Positions 54,689 to 64,000 of a stretch of DNA of 64,000 nt are shown piece after piece. The translations under genes and the position numbers were made by a program. Under the pieces are notes generated by a model. That model did not search any database and was not told the origin of the DNA. It saw nothing but the letters and a program-made list of their open reading frames with translations. This DNA comes from Rhizobiaceae bacterium (GTDB lineage: Bacteria; Pseudomonadota; Alphaproteobacteria; Rhizobiales; Rhizobiaceae): NCBI GenBank assembly GCA_023953905.1, contig JAMLJA010000016.1, positions 53,051 through 117,050 of the forward strand, in the 5' to 3' direction. The stretch's first letter is position 1, and the number at the start of each line of letters is the position of its first letter.

Positions 54689-54777
54689 TTCGCACCTCCC
54701 ACGCGAGACAACACCACCATTTTACAGCGACGGAAGACCGTGCATACAGGTGCGAGCACCCTATTCTGGAGGCGGCC

Positions 54778-55326
54778 ATGCATGATGCCGATATTGCTTT
54801 CGGCTTCGAGTTTGCGCCTATTGGACTGGCGGTAACTCGGCACCGAATAATCGAGACCTGCAATCCAACGTTCTCCGACATGTTCGGCTATCCGCCAGGC
54901 TCATTGTGGGGTAAATCGATCGCGTTGCTATATCCGTCAAACCGGGAGTTTGTGGACGTCGGGAGGATTGGCCTCAAAGCCATGACCAAAGGAGGTCAGT
55001 ATGGCGACGAAAGGATCATGCAGCGCGCCGATGGAACCCAGTTCTGGTGCGCGGTTCGCGGTCGTTCCGCCACTATAAGCGATCCATTTTCCCGCTGTGT
55101 CTGGTCATTCGTCGATATGTCCGAACAGCGCCCGATCGTGAACTTCACGCGACGGGAGAGGGAGATTGCCATGCTTTCGGTAGCTGGCCACACTAACAAG
55201 CAAATCGCTCGGGATCTTGGAATTTCCCACCGCACCGTGGAAGGTCATCGTTCACGCATGATGGACAAGCTGGGAGTGACGACGGGAGCAGAGTTGATCG
55301 CCAAGCTCGCCGGACTACCGCTCTGA
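54778..55326 (+). CDS. PAS domain-LuxR helix-turn-helix regulator
   Basis: 182 residues: an N-terminal PAS fold (FEFAPIGLAVTRHRIIETCNPTFSDMFGYPPGSLWGKS..., about residues 8-120) joined to a C-terminal LuxR HTH (FTRREREIAMLSVAGHTNKQIARDLGISHRTVEGHRSRMMDKLGV, about 125-172). It has no receiver or kinase domain, so it probably senses a small molecule directly. Divergent from the thiolase operon, 89 bp away, hence a candidate activator of it. Confidence 0.88.
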   Translation: MHDADIAFGFEFAPIGLAVTRHRIIETCNPTFSDMFGYPPGSLWGKSIALLYPSNREFVDVGRIGLKAMTKGGQYGDERIMQRADGTQFWCAVRGRSATISDPFSRCVWSFVDMSEQRPIVNFTRREREIAMLSVAGHTNKQIARDLGISHRTVEGHRSRMMDKLGVTTGAELIAKLAGLPL

Positions 55327-55440
55327 TCGACCGACGAGAAGGCAGAGGATCGCCTCTGCAGTCTTGCAGTCTTGCGCGTAGGCAATTTACACCAACCACG
55401 GGAGTGGAAATTGCCCTGCCCCTTGCGATCGGTTAACACG

Positions 55441-55461
55441 TTCAAATGATAGTTTGAAACT
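55441..55461 (+). promoter_or_regulatory. AAAC-N4-GTTT-type inverted repeat upstream of tetR
   Basis: TTCAAA-N6-TTTGAA (55441-55458) overlapping AGTTTGAAACT (55451-55461) lies 18 bp before the tetR-like start. It is a variant of sites upstream of the fah-like, dctP-like and amidohydrolase genes, suggesting autoregulation. Confidence 0.45.
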
Positions 55462-55478
55462 GTAATTGGAACCTGGCG

Positions 55479-56114
55479 ATGGGAATGCAGCGCCCTGCTG
55501 ATCAAAACAGTGAAACCGTAGATCGCATGATTAAAGCCGCAGAGGAGCTTTTTGCCGAGTACGGGCATGAGAATGTATCACTGCGTCAGCTGACCTCACA
55601 TGCCGGAGTTAATGTCGCGGCAGTGAACTACCACTTCGGTTCGAAGGAGCTGTTGGTCGAAGCGGTCTTCCAAACCCTTGTACAACGTGTTTGCGACCAG
55701 CGGGAACTCGCGCTTGAGAAGCTCGAACGCGGCGACACGCTTACGCTCGAAGAGGTCGTACGATCCTTTGTCGATCCCTATCTCGGCAACGGCAATGAGA
55801 AGCAGGGCGCGCTCCTCGCACGGTTCCTGATGCGCAATCGCCTATACCCGACCGATGGTACGCGACGCGTGGTGAGCGAATACCTCGATCCGATGGCGAA
55901 AAAGTACATCGCCGCATTTGCGCAGGTCTGCCCCAAGCTGAGCAAGGAACAGTTGGTCTGGCGATATCTGTTCATGACCAACACCTTGGCGGCTTCGAGC
56001 GCCGGCGACAATCTTTCGCGCCGCCTCGAGTCGCTTTCCCCCGACACTGGCAAGGCGGAACTCCAGGATCGCCGGGAAGCGATGATCGAGTTTCTGATAA
56101 GCGCCTTTCGTTAG
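55479..56114 (+). CDS. TetR/AcrR family regulator
   Basis: 211 residues: HTH in VDRMIKAAEELFAEYGHENVSLRQLTSHAGVNVAAVNYHFGSKELL (about 14-58), then a helical ligand-binding domain resembling the TetR_C domain of DUF1956/YbiH-type regulators. It precedes the fah-like gene. Matching inverted repeats upstream of itself and three other units nearby make it a probable local master repressor. Confidence 0.88.
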   Translation: MGMQRPADQNSETVDRMIKAAEELFAEYGHENVSLRQLTSHAGVNVAAVNYHFGSKELLVEAVFQTLVQRVCDQRELALEKLERGDTLTLEEVVRSFVDPYLGNGNEKQGALLARFLMRNRLYPTDGTRRVVSEYLDPMAKKYIAAFAQVCPKLSKEQLVWRYLFMTNTLAASSAGDNLSRRLESLSPDTGKAELQDRREAMIEFLISAFR

Positions 56115-56282
56115 CAGGGCAGATCGGGGACCAACGGATGGTCGGCCGCACAGGCCGATTCATTCATGTTGAGACAATTTCTCTTCACCAGCAACCAACA
56201 AAGACGACGGTTGCCCCTCGTTTCTCCGCAAGTGCGGTCACGCCACTGAAGTGGACCGCATTTGCATGGTCAGCTCAATCAA

Positions 56283-56311
56283 TTGACTATTTTAAACGCC
56301 TGTTTTATTTC
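56283..56311 (+). promoter_or_regulatory. Promoter with AAAC-N4-GTTT operator, fah-like gene
   Basis: TTGACT (56283-56288), 17-bp spacer, TATTTC (56306-56311). The spacer contains AAACGCCTGTTT (56294-56305), matching the inverted repeat at 63176-63187. Repressor binding between -35 and -10 would block transcription. Confidence 0.55.
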
Positions 56312-56378
56312 TTGATCTAAGTGGCGGCTACCCGCGTTGCGGCCATGTTGGATAAACGAGATTAGATAGGTCAAACTT

Positions 56379-57659
<1,281 letters not shown>

Positions 57660-57725
57660 GGCAATTCCCGCAGCGACGCGGCTTGTCGAGAGATTGATCC
57701 AGCCGTTGTCCTAGACATAGATAGC

Positions 57726-57758
57726 AAAAGAGAGGCCGGTTTCCCGGCCTCTCTTTTT
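57726..57758. terminator. Bidirectional Rho-independent terminator
   Basis: Perfect stem AGAGAGGCCGG/CCGGCCTCTCT with loop TTTC, flanked by AAAA before and TTTTT after, so it works on both strands. It separates the convergent fah-like and cupin genes. Confidence 0.92.
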
Positions 57759-57819
57759 GTCGTTCTTCAAGCGCGCGCGTGCTTTGCGCTGTCCTGAATT
57801 GAGCCGCCAGGCTTGTCGG

Positions 57820-58353
57820 TCAGACGACCGGATGAGCGTCAATAAGGACCGCGCCGAGCAAACATGGCTTGTCAGACCGGTTGGACCATGCATGGCTTGT
57901 GCCGCGCTGAATCAGACAGTCGCCCTGGCGCATCAAGACTTCGCCTTCATCCACCAACGCATAAATCTCGCCCTGGAGGATAAAGATATAGTCGAGCGTA
58001 CTCGTTGTGTGAAAAGCGGGATGGCGTGGCTTTTCCTTGGACAGGTTGTCGCCTGCGCCCATGCCTGAAAAGTAGTCATGCATTCCTGCGAAGTTGCGCT
58101 CGGCGTCCGGGGGAATCTCGACCACGCGGCACACCGAACCGTTCTTCGGTGGAGACAGCTTCACGCCTGCCGTTGTCGTATCTTCGTTGCCGGCGTTGGA
58201 AGCCGGGAACTCGGACTGGACCCACAAATCGGTCATGCCGACATTTGGCTGACCGTCGGGCGAATAAACGGCGGTGGAATCGGCGTTTGAAATAATGACG
58301 GATTTGCCATTGGCGTCATGTCCGGTGACGATCCGTCGTATCGGTTTGATCAT
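57820..58353 (-). CDS. Cupin-domain protein
   Basis: 177 residues from the ATG at 58353 (AAGG upstream); the longer frame overlaps dctP. Cupin motif 1 is HTTSTLDYIFILQGEIYALVDEGE and motif 2 GDCLIQRGTSHAWSN. Similar proteins are annotated as cupins in aromatic and glyoxylate metabolism. It lies directly downstream of the TRAP binding-protein gene and may act on, or sense, the imported acid. No specific reaction assigned. Confidence 0.82.
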   Translation of the reverse strand: MIKPIRRIVTGHDANGKSVIISNADSTAVYSPDGQPNVGMTDLWVQSEFPASNAGNEDTTTAGVKLSPPKNGSVCRVVEIPPDAERNFAGMHDYFSGMGAGDNLSKEKPRHPAFHTTSTLDYIFILQGEIYALVDEGEVLMRQGDCLIQRGTSHAWSNRSDKPCLLGAVLIDAHPVV

Positions 58354-58405
58354 TGTATAACCTTGAAAATCGGGGGCCGCGAACGCGGCCCGCAGTGGGT
58401 GTTTG

Positions 58406-59428
58406 TTATTGCGCCGTATAGCTGGCCGCTTCGGAGCGCAGGAACTCGAGCGCGGCTGCGCCGTCGACGCCTTTTTTCGACGCTTGTTCAATCCAGCCTT
58501 GCTCGATTGGGGCGATCCTTTCGCGCACCGCCTGCATGAACGCATCATCGGCGGGGGTCACGGTCACTCCGGCTTCCTTCATGGCCTTCTGCGCATCCGA
58601 CACACTCTGGTTCAGGGATTCGCCAAATTTTTTGGCGAGTGCTTCGCCGGAGATTTCCTCGATCGCGGCCTGGTCTTCGGGAGAGATCTGATCCCACTTC
58701 GCCTTGTTCATTGCCAATGAGATCGAAAACCCTCCCAGCCCGTCCTTGAACTCGGTCTTGTATTTGAGGTTCTTCAGGAAACCGAAAGCGACGATGCCGT
58801 CGTCAGTGAAGTATGTGCCATCGACAATGCCCTTGGAGACAAGTTCCACGAACTGGGTGATCTGCGCCGGCACGACGGTCGCCCCGAGTGCTGTGATCTT
58901 CTCGTTGGCGATCACGCCGGCGGCGCGCAACTTCAGCCCTTCGAAACCGTCGATCGCGGTCACTTCACGCTTGGCGTTGTAGATGTGGTAGGGGGGCAGA
59001 GAAGCGACCGTCAACAAATGCGTTCCCTTATAGGGATCAGTGTCCTTGAAGAACTTTTCGTAAGTCCGCCAATAGGCCACTGACACCGCTTCAGTGTCGT
59101 CACCAAGAAATGGCATCTCCACGACTTCGGCCAGGGGAAACTGCCCCGGAGTCGTGCTCTCGGAAAAGAACGTGATGTCCGCCACACCTGTGGCCGCCAA
59201 CTCGTATTGCCGTTCCTGGCTACCCAGCGAAGAATTGGTGAACTCGACAGTCACACGACCGTCGGTCACTTCGGCGATCTTGTCGAAATAAGGCTTCAGC
59301 ACCCGCACATCGAGATGATGGGTGGGCGGAAGCCAACGATTGTAGCGCAACTCCAGCGCCGATGCGGACGCCGCGGACAAGCCTGCGGCGGCGAATACGA
59401 CAGCTCCGATAAGTTTGGAAATTTGCAT
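58406..59428 (-). CDS. TRAP transporter substrate-binding protein (DctP-like)
   Basis: 340 residues from the ATG at 59428 (GGGAGG upstream) with a Sec signal peptide cleaved after SASA, about residue 23. The mature protein has the DctP fold: LRYNRWLPPTHHLDVRVLKPYFDKI, VADITFFSESTTPGQFPLAEVVEMPF, and GLKLRAAGVIANEKITALGATVVPAQITQFVELVSKGIVDG containing the conserved carboxylate-clamp Arg. It captures an organic acid for the DctQM permease encoded divergently. Confidence 0.9.
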   Translation of the reverse strand: MQISKLIGAVVFAAAGLSAASASALELRYNRWLPPTHHLDVRVLKPYFDKIAEVTDGRVTVEFTNSSLGSQERQYELAATGVADITFFSESTTPGQFPLAEVVEMPFLGDDTEAVSVAYWRTYEKFFKDTDPYKGTHLLTVASLPPYHIYNAKREVTAIDGFEGLKLRAAGVIANEKITALGATVVPAQITQFVELVSKGIVDGTYFTDDGIVAFGFLKNLKYKTEFKDGLGGFSISLAMNKAKWDQISPEDQAAIEEISGEALAKKFGESLNQSVSDAQKAMKEAGVTVTPADDAFMQAVRERIAPIEQGWIEQASKKGVDGAAALEFLRSEAASYTAQ

Positions 59429-59463
59429 GCATCCTCCCGATGTCAACTTTGCAGCGAAACGTG

Positions 59464-59488
59464 AAACATTCGTTTGAAACTTTTGTTT
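59464..59488 (-). promoter_or_regulatory. Tandem AAAC-N4-GTTT sites upstream of dctP
   Basis: AAACATTCGTTT (59464-59475) and AAACTTTTGTTT (59477-59488), two adjacent repeats, about 36 bp upstream of the dctP start. They match the motif near tetR, fah and the amidohydrolase gene. Confidence 0.5.
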
Positions 59489-59507
59489 GCCTCGGGTAGA
59501 TAGGCAT

Positions 59508-59528
59508 GGTTGACATTCCAAGTCAACC
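59508..59528. promoter_or_regulatory. Inverted repeat GGTTGAC-N7-GTCAACC
   Basis: A perfect 7-bp inverted repeat in the dctP-dctQ divergent region, distinct from the AAAC-N4-GTTT motif. It may be the site of a second regulator or the -35 area of both promoters. Confidence 0.45.
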
Positions 59529-59625
59529 GAGATCGCGGCCCGCCGTCGAGTTGTCGTCAGACGGAATCGGGTTGATAAGTCCGGCAGCGCAACCAGGAAT
59601 CGACTAACCACAAAGGGAGGGGAAC

Positions 59626-60114
59626 TTGCGGAAAATCGCAGATCTGGCCGCGTTGGCGCTCAGCTGGATTTCTGTCGCCTGTGTCGTATTCATCGGCGCG
59701 GCGACGTTGGTCGACGTTGTCGGGCGATATTTCAATCACCCGCTATACGGCGCTTTCGAAATGATCCAGATGGCGATGATCTTCCTGATATTCACCGCTC
59801 TGCCCGCCGTTACCCTGAAGCGCGAACACGTAACAGTGGATCTCGTCCAGGGTGTCCTGCCCGCCAGGATCAAGCACATCGCCCTGTCGCTCGTCGGCCT
59901 TATCGGCGCCGTCGTCTGCGGTTTCTACGCCCTGCAGGTATGGGCTCGGGCCGAGTATCTTCAGCAGATCGGGGAGACGACCCAGAACCTCGTTCTGCCG
60001 GTCTACCCCTTCGTCATGGTCATCGCAGTTATGTGGGTCGCGACCGCCCTGTGTTTTGTCGTTCTTCTGATTGAAGACGCGCGGCGGATTTTTGCGGATA
60101 CCGGAGAGATTTGA
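59626..60114 (+). CDS. TRAP transporter small permease (DctQ-like)
   Basis: 162 residues, TTG start at 59626 preceded by GGGAGGGG. Four transmembrane helices of the DctQ domain (ALSWISVACVVFIGAATLVDVVGRYF; AFEMIQMAMIFLIFTALP; VTVDLVQGVLP). It pairs with the large subunit; stop and next start overlap as TGATG. Confidence 0.9.
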   Translation: MRKIADLAALALSWISVACVVFIGAATLVDVVGRYFNHPLYGAFEMIQMAMIFLIFTALPAVTLKREHVTVDLVQGVLPARIKHIALSLVGLIGAVVCGFYALQVWARAEYLQQIGETTQNLVLPVYPFVMVIAVMWVATALCFVVLLIEDARRIFADTGEI

Positions 60115-61409
60115 TGGAAGTCGCGCTCATAGGATTTGTCGTCCTTTTCATCATCCTCGGTCTCGGCGTCCCCGTTGGCTTCGGCATGACCATCGTAGGA
60201 TTTGCCGGCTTCTCGATCATCGTCGGCGTCGGCCCGGCCTCCGCACTGGCGGGCCAGATCGTCTTCGACAACGCCACTAATTTCAGCTTCTCCGTGCTGC
60301 CGCTCTTCATTCTCATGGGCACACTCATTGCGCGTTCACGCCTTTCACATGATCTGTTCGAGGCTGCGGCCGCTTTCATCGGTCACCGCAGGGGCGGGCT
60401 GGGCTATGCAACCATTCTGGCGAGCGGCGGGTTCAGCGCCGTGTGCGGGTCGAGCGCGGCGACCACCGCGACAATGGTGCGTGTCGCCTATCCCGCGATG
60501 CGTCAGCGCGGCTATGGAAACGAGATCGCCACCGGGGTTGTCGCCGTTGGCGGCACGCTCGGTATCCTCATTCCGCCGAGTACCATCATGATCCTCTACG
60601 GCGTGTTGACCGAGACCAACATCGTCAGCCTCTTCGCCGCCGGCTTCATTCCGGGCGGTATCGCTATCCTGCTTCACTTCGCCGCCATGTTCGTCATGGG
60701 TCGGCTCTATCCCGACGCAGCCCCCCGCACGTCGCGATTTTCTTGGCCTGAGCGGTTCCGGGCGCTCGCCAATGTCTGGGGAATTGTCGTCCTGTTTCTC
60801 GTGATGATGGGCGGTATCTATTTTGGCGTTTTCACCCCCACCGAGGGCGGCGCGGTCGGCGCGGGTGGCGCGTTGCTTTTCGCGATCTTCAAGGGTGGCC
60901 TGACCTTCGGCGAATTCATGGAAATCGCTGCGGAAGCGTGCCGCACCACCGCCATGATGTTCGTCATCCTCTTCGGCGCGGTCTATCTCGGCACCTTCCT
61001 GGAGGTTTCGGGCTTCACATCGGCGCTCGGCAATGCGGTGACCTCGCTCGGCCTCGGGCCGACAGGAACCATGTTCGTCGTCTTCGGGATCTATCTGATC
61101 CTCGGCTGCTTCGTCGAAAGCATCTCGATGATGTTCCTCACAGTGCCGCTGTTCTTCCCCATCGCCCTTTCGATGGGCTTCGATCCCGTATGGTTCGGCA
61201 TCCTGGTTATTGTCGCCATCGAGATCAGCCTGATCACCCCTCCGATCGGCCTCAACGTGTTCATCATGCGCGGTCTCATTCCTGACGTACCGCTGCGCAC
61301 GATGTTCATCGGGGTGGCGCCATTCGTCGTCTCGAGTATCGGGCTCCTCGTCATACTCACGCTCTTCCCCGGCCTCGTTACGTTCCTTCCCGACTTGATG
61401 GGACACTAG
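60114..61409 (+). CDS. TRAP transporter large permease (DctM-like)
   Basis: 431 residues from the ATG at 60114 (the TTG at 60111 in frame is less likely). A dozen or so helices with DctM-family segments: GVPVGFGMTIVGFAGF, GGFSAVCGSSAATTATMVRVAYPAM, LGILIPPSTIMILYGVLTE and LITPPIGLNVFIMRGL. It performs sodium-coupled uptake of the DctP ligand. Confidence 0.92.
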   Translation: MEVALIGFVVLFIILGLGVPVGFGMTIVGFAGFSIIVGVGPASALAGQIVFDNATNFSFSVLPLFILMGTLIARSRLSHDLFEAAAAFIGHRRGGLGYATILASGGFSAVCGSSAATTATMVRVAYPAMRQRGYGNEIATGVVAVGGTLGILIPPSTIMILYGVLTETNIVSLFAAGFIPGGIAILLHFAAMFVMGRLYPDAAPRTSRFSWPERFRALANVWGIVVLFLVMMGGIYFGVFTPTEGGAVGAGGALLFAIFKGGLTFGEFMEIAAEACRTTAMMFVILFGAVYLGTFLEVSGFTSALGNAVTSLGLGPTGTMFVVFGIYLILGCFVESISMMFLTVPLFFPIALSMGFDPVWFGILVIVAIEISLITPPIGLNVFIMRGLIPDVPLRTMFIGVAPFVVSSIGLLVILTLFPGLVTFLPDLMGH

Positions 61410-61712
61410 CGAGCGTCAGGGATGGCCCCGCACATTCGGCCGAACAGGCAGACATCTTTACCCCGATCCCTGCGTTCAAGCAGGGGTCGCTGGCATCGCA
61501 ATCAGACTGCCTGAATATTTGCGATCCACCGGTAGCGACGCCGGTAGACTCCAGCCATTCGACCTGCCGCGTGCCGGAACTTTCGGCCGTCTGAACGCAT
61601 GCCCAACCGCTTGCGCTGGCGTTCGCCGATTCCTTCGCGGATCGACAAAAAAGCCGCCCGGATGGACCGGACGGCTGAGCCTCCCGAAAGCGTCGGGAAC
61701 AGTGCGCTGCGA
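61410..61712. other. Intergenic region between convergent dctM and amidohydrolase genes
   Basis: 303 bp with no gene; it holds the minus-strand terminator at 61647-61676. The rest shows nothing recognisable. Confidence 0.5.
61647..61676 (-). terminator. Rho-independent terminator for the amidohydrolase gene
   Basis: On the minus strand AGCCGTCCGG pairs with CCGGGCGGCT (one mismatch) around TCCAT, followed by TTTTTT. Confidence 0.85.
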
Positions 61713-63143
61713 TCAGTGTCGCTGGAACGATCCACTTTCCTGCGTCCGCATCGCATTCATTCGCCGATCGGCTTCCGCCGCATCGAGAACGCGTCCGCCC
61801 CAGCTTTCCAGGCGATCGGCGATCCGCTGACGCGAGGCCTCCAGCATATCGACGATGCGAGACATGTCGCCAAGCATCTTGCCGTGGCGTTTCATCAGCT
61901 TACCCGCGACCATGACCGTATCGACATCCGCGGTCTGCGCCTGCTGGATGATGACGCCTGAGGGGTTGCTGCGATCCCATCCGACCAGCGAGAGCGAACG
62001 GGTATTGAGCAGGATCAGGTCTGCCTGCTTGCCTTTGGTCAGGCTACCGACCTTGTGGCCGAGCCCGACGGCCTTGGCGCCGTCGCTGGTGCCCCAGCGC
62101 AGCGCCTCTTCCGTGGTGAACGGCGTGCCCGATGGATTGTATCCCTCGCGGTCGATGACACGGCAGCGCATCGCCTGGATGGCGAGACGCAGCGGGTTGA
62201 ACATGTCGGCGCTGTTGTTGGAAGTGATATCGGACCCATAACACTGCGTGATGCCGTGGCGACGCGCGATATCGCTGCTCGGCCACATCATTCCCATCTG
62301 CAGTTCGGTATCCGGCGTGAACACGACGGAGGCGTCGTGCTCGGCCACCATCCGCCACTCGTCTTCCTCGGTCGCCGACATATGGACAAACAGTATATCG
62401 CCGCCCATGACGCCCAGTTCGTTGATGCGCGCGACATTGCGCGGACGGCGAATGCCACCGGCTTTCGAGTTGCAGTGCCAGAAAATATGGGCGTCCAGCT
62501 CGCGCGCCGTATTGAACTGGGCTGCAAGCGCGTCGCCGGTCACCGCGTGATGCTCTTCTTCCGGCGCGACGCCGAGCGTGACCAACTGATCCTTGGATGT
62601 GAACTGTTGTTTTGCAATCTCGCGGGCGAATTCGATTCGGTCGTTCAGCTGCTTGAATTCCGGATTCTCGGTCGGCGGGTAGTTGAAACCGTAGTTCCAG
62701 ATGACCCGCATGCCGCTTTCCTGCAGGCCGCGCACGGCTTCCCGTGCGTGGTCACGCGATACGATATTGTGACAGTAGTCGGCGGCCGTGGTGACGCCGG
62801 CGTTCATCGACTCATACGCGCCGTGCAGATGGGCGATATACATGTCTTCCGGCCCGAAGGCGGCTGCGACGTTGAGGCGGATGAAATTCACATAGTCGTC
62901 GAGCGACCAGTCGGCGCAATAGCCGCGCACCGCCGCGCCCTGCCAGATGTGTTTGTGACCGTCGACGAAGCCCGGCATGACAATACTGTCCGTCGCATCG
63001 ACCACTTCGGCGTCAGCAGCCTCGATAGCGGGTCGAATTTCACAAATCTTCTCGCCTTCGATCAGAACATCGCAATTCGCGACGTTACCGATCTCCTTGT
63101 CGACCGAAACGACGAAACCGTTTTTGATGAGCGTTCTGGACAT
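61713..63143 (-). CDS. Amidohydrolase (AtzA/TrzN/8-oxoguanine deaminase type)
   Basis: 476 residues of the amidohydrolase 1 family that includes triazine hydrolases, 8-oxoguanine and S-adenosylhomocysteine deaminases. Metal ligands: DGHKH near residue 61-65, HCNS near 225, FVHMSATEEDE near 255 and GSDITSNN near 305. It removes an amine, halide or similar leaving group from a heterocycle. An AAAC-N4-GTTT site lies upstream, tying it to the TetR/TRAP/FAH group. Confidence 0.88.
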   Translation of the reverse strand: MSRTLIKNGFVVSVDKEIGNVANCDVLIEGEKICEIRPAIEAADAEVVDATDSIVMPGFVDGHKHIWQGAAVRGYCADWSLDDYVNFIRLNVAAAFGPEDMYIAHLHGAYESMNAGVTTAADYCHNIVSRDHAREAVRGLQESGMRVIWNYGFNYPPTENPEFKQLNDRIEFAREIAKQQFTSKDQLVTLGVAPEEEHHAVTGDALAAQFNTARELDAHIFWHCNSKAGGIRRPRNVARINELGVMGGDILFVHMSATEEDEWRMVAEHDASVVFTPDTELQMGMMWPSSDIARRHGITQCYGSDITSNNSADMFNPLRLAIQAMRCRVIDREGYNPSGTPFTTEEALRWGTSDGAKAVGLGHKVGSLTKGKQADLILLNTRSLSLVGWDRSNPSGVIIQQAQTADVDTVMVAGKLMKRHGKMLGDMSRIVDMLEASRQRIADRLESWGGRVLDAAEADRRMNAMRTQESGSFQRH

Positions 63144-63175
63144 GAGATCCTCCCTTCAAACAAGCCTGACATATA

Positions 63176-63187
63176 AAACATCTGTTT
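63176..63187 (-). promoter_or_regulatory. AAAC-N4-GTTT operator candidate upstream of amidohydrolase
   Basis: AAACATCTGTTT within the longer palindrome AAAACATCTGTTTT, 33 bp upstream of the gene start and next to a TTATAT -10 candidate on the minus strand. Confidence 0.55.
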
Positions 63188-63257
63188 TAATCTCTTGATC
63201 GAATATACCGATTTTCGACTTCTTGCTACTGCTCAATTGCGCAGTGATGTGCCCTGA

Positions 63258-63422
63258 TGTCCGAGCCCCTCGTGTTCGAAACGATCCTGACTGCACAGAT
63301 GGTTCCCATCGAGCGCGTACAACAGCTGGGGTTCGTCAATCAGGTTGCCACCGGACGGCGTGGGCAAGCGCGCAGCCGAGATCGCCCGCACGATCGCTCG
63401 GAATGCGCCGCTCACAGTGCGC
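63258..63422 (+). pseudogene. Truncated enoyl-CoA hydratase fragment
   Basis: EPLVFETILTAQMVPIERVQQLGFVNQV followed, after a frameshift near 63345, by PPDGVGKRAAEIARTIARNAPLTVR. This is the C-terminal third of a crotonase (the GLVNxVVPxxxL...AxxIAxNAPLAVR region). The N-terminal catalytic part is absent and the 3' side is cut by transposase sequence. Confidence 0.7.
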
Positions 63423-63960
63423 AAGCGCGGCGGTCGGAAACGAGCGATAGGCACACGAGCACCGATGCTGATCCGGCTTGCCGCCAATGATCGCTGGTCA
63501 CTGGACTTCGTGTCGGATCAGCTCACCGATGGTCGCAGGTTCCGGGTGCTTACGGTCGTCGGCGATTGCACCAGGGAATGCCTGGGCCTCGTCGCCGATA
63601 CGTCCCTTTCCGGCCTGCGGGTTGCCCGTGAGCTGGATCGGATCATCGAGGGACGAGGCAAACCGCTTCAATGGGCGGCTGCGAGATCAGTTCCCGAATG
63701 AAACTCTATTCTCGTCACTGATCCATGCTCGATCAGCGCTTTCAAACTGGCGCAGCGATTACAACGATGATCGACCACACTCTGGCCTCGGCTGGATGAC
63801 ACCTGCCGAATTCGCTCAGACAATCAACCCGCGACGTGATGCGGTGCTGCGCAGCCGGAATAGCTCCGCACCGCAACCCGCCTCTGCCGCCCCAAATACA
63901 GCAACCCAAAACCGCTGGAGCGAACTCAAAACTGGATACAACTTGGGGGCAATGTCTTTC
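63415..63960 (+). mobile_element. Degenerate IS3-family (IS407-like) element, internally deleted transposase
   Basis: KRGGRKRAIGTRAPM then WSLDFVSDQLTDGRRFRVLTVVGDCTRECLGLVADTSLSGLRVARELDRIIEGRGKP is OrfB of IS3/IS407-type elements. It then jumps, in another frame, to FNGRLRDQFPNETLFSSLIHARSALSNWRSDYNDDRPHSGLGWMTPAEFAQ. The segment with the second Asp and the Glu of the DDE triad (roughly 60 residues) is missing, so it cannot transpose. The 3' end is near 63935-63955 (TACAACTTGGGGGCA), where the usual stop codon appears changed. Confidence 0.75.
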
Positions 63961-64000
63961 GAAAAGGCGCTGGACCGCGTGAACCGCCTGCGGGGCGTTT

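Noticed and set aside
60345..61406. 353-codon minus-strand frame rich in Glu, Arg and His
   Set aside because: Antisense shadow of dctM; charge-rich composition is what hydrophobic membrane codons give on the other strand.

Overview
The window reads as a catabolic island from a high-GC alphaproteobacterium, most likely Hyphomicrobiales. The assignment is inferred from base composition, codon style, solute-transport families and an IS3-type element; there is no rRNA or tRNA to confirm it. Almost every gene is an enzyme for aromatic, N-heteroaromatic or amide/acid breakdown, an ABC or TRAP importer, or a local regulator.

Layout. (1) 0-9.7 kb: amidohydrolase, RidA, a class III aminotransferase with a small partner protein, then a minus-strand operon of a taurine/nitrate-type ABC importer, class II aldolase and 2-hydroxyacid dehydrogenase. 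(2) 9.8-19.2 kb: a Liv-type branched-chain/aromatic-acid ABC importer, a CaiB-type CoA-transferase with a hydroxycinnamoyl-CoA hydratase/lyase-like crotonase, an N-formylmaleamate deformylase (NicD-like) with a flavin reductase, and an SDR. (3) 19.3-27.6 kb: two almost identical maleamate-amidohydrolase-like (NicF-like) genes in an inverted duplication of about 1.03 kb. They bracket a P450/reductase/ALDH/flavin-reductase operon, a tautomerase and a 2,5-dihydroxypyridine dioxygenase (NicX-like). (4) 27.6-35.5 kb: an HpaB-type flavin monooxygenase operon (with DUF2848, a signal-less binding protein, a cupin and an amidase), a divergent MarR regulator, and a divergent UbiD/UbiX pair. (5) 35.8-44.4 kb: MscS channel, feruloyl-CoA synthase-like ligase with a GntR regulator, a spermidine/putrescine-type ABC importer and a crotonase. 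(6) 45-50.3 kb: a three-subunit molybdenum hydroxylase with TetR and a CoxG-like protein. (7) 50.4-56.1 kb: class I fumarase, acyl-CoA ligase, thiolase, PAS-LuxR and TetR regulators. (8) 56.4-63.2 kb: fumarylacetoacetase-type hydrolase, cupin, TRAP transporter and a TrzN/AtzA-type amidohydrolase. (9) 63.2-64 kb: a crotonase remnant fused to an internally deleted IS3-family transposase.

How it fits together. NicX-, NicD- and NicF-like enzymes form the lower pathway 2,5-dihydroxypyridine -> N-formylmaleamate -> maleamate -> maleate. The usual nicotinate-pathway 6-hydroxynicotinate 3-monooxygenase (NicC) and maleate isomerase (NicE) are not seen. Instead the same cluster carries an HpaB/HpaC-type monooxygenase, UbiD/UbiX and a P450. 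A shared 11-bp palindrome, TACA-N3-TGTA, sits on or near the promoters of at least seven of these units (9.67, 18.39, 19.31, 25.04, 27.53, 32.59 and 34.79 kb), with near-matches at two more. This suggests one regulator, plausibly the local MarR protein, coordinates an N-heteroaromatic catabolic regulon. A second motif, AAAC-N4-GTTT, links the TetR gene at 55.5 kb to the fumarylacetoacetase, TRAP and amidohydrolase units.
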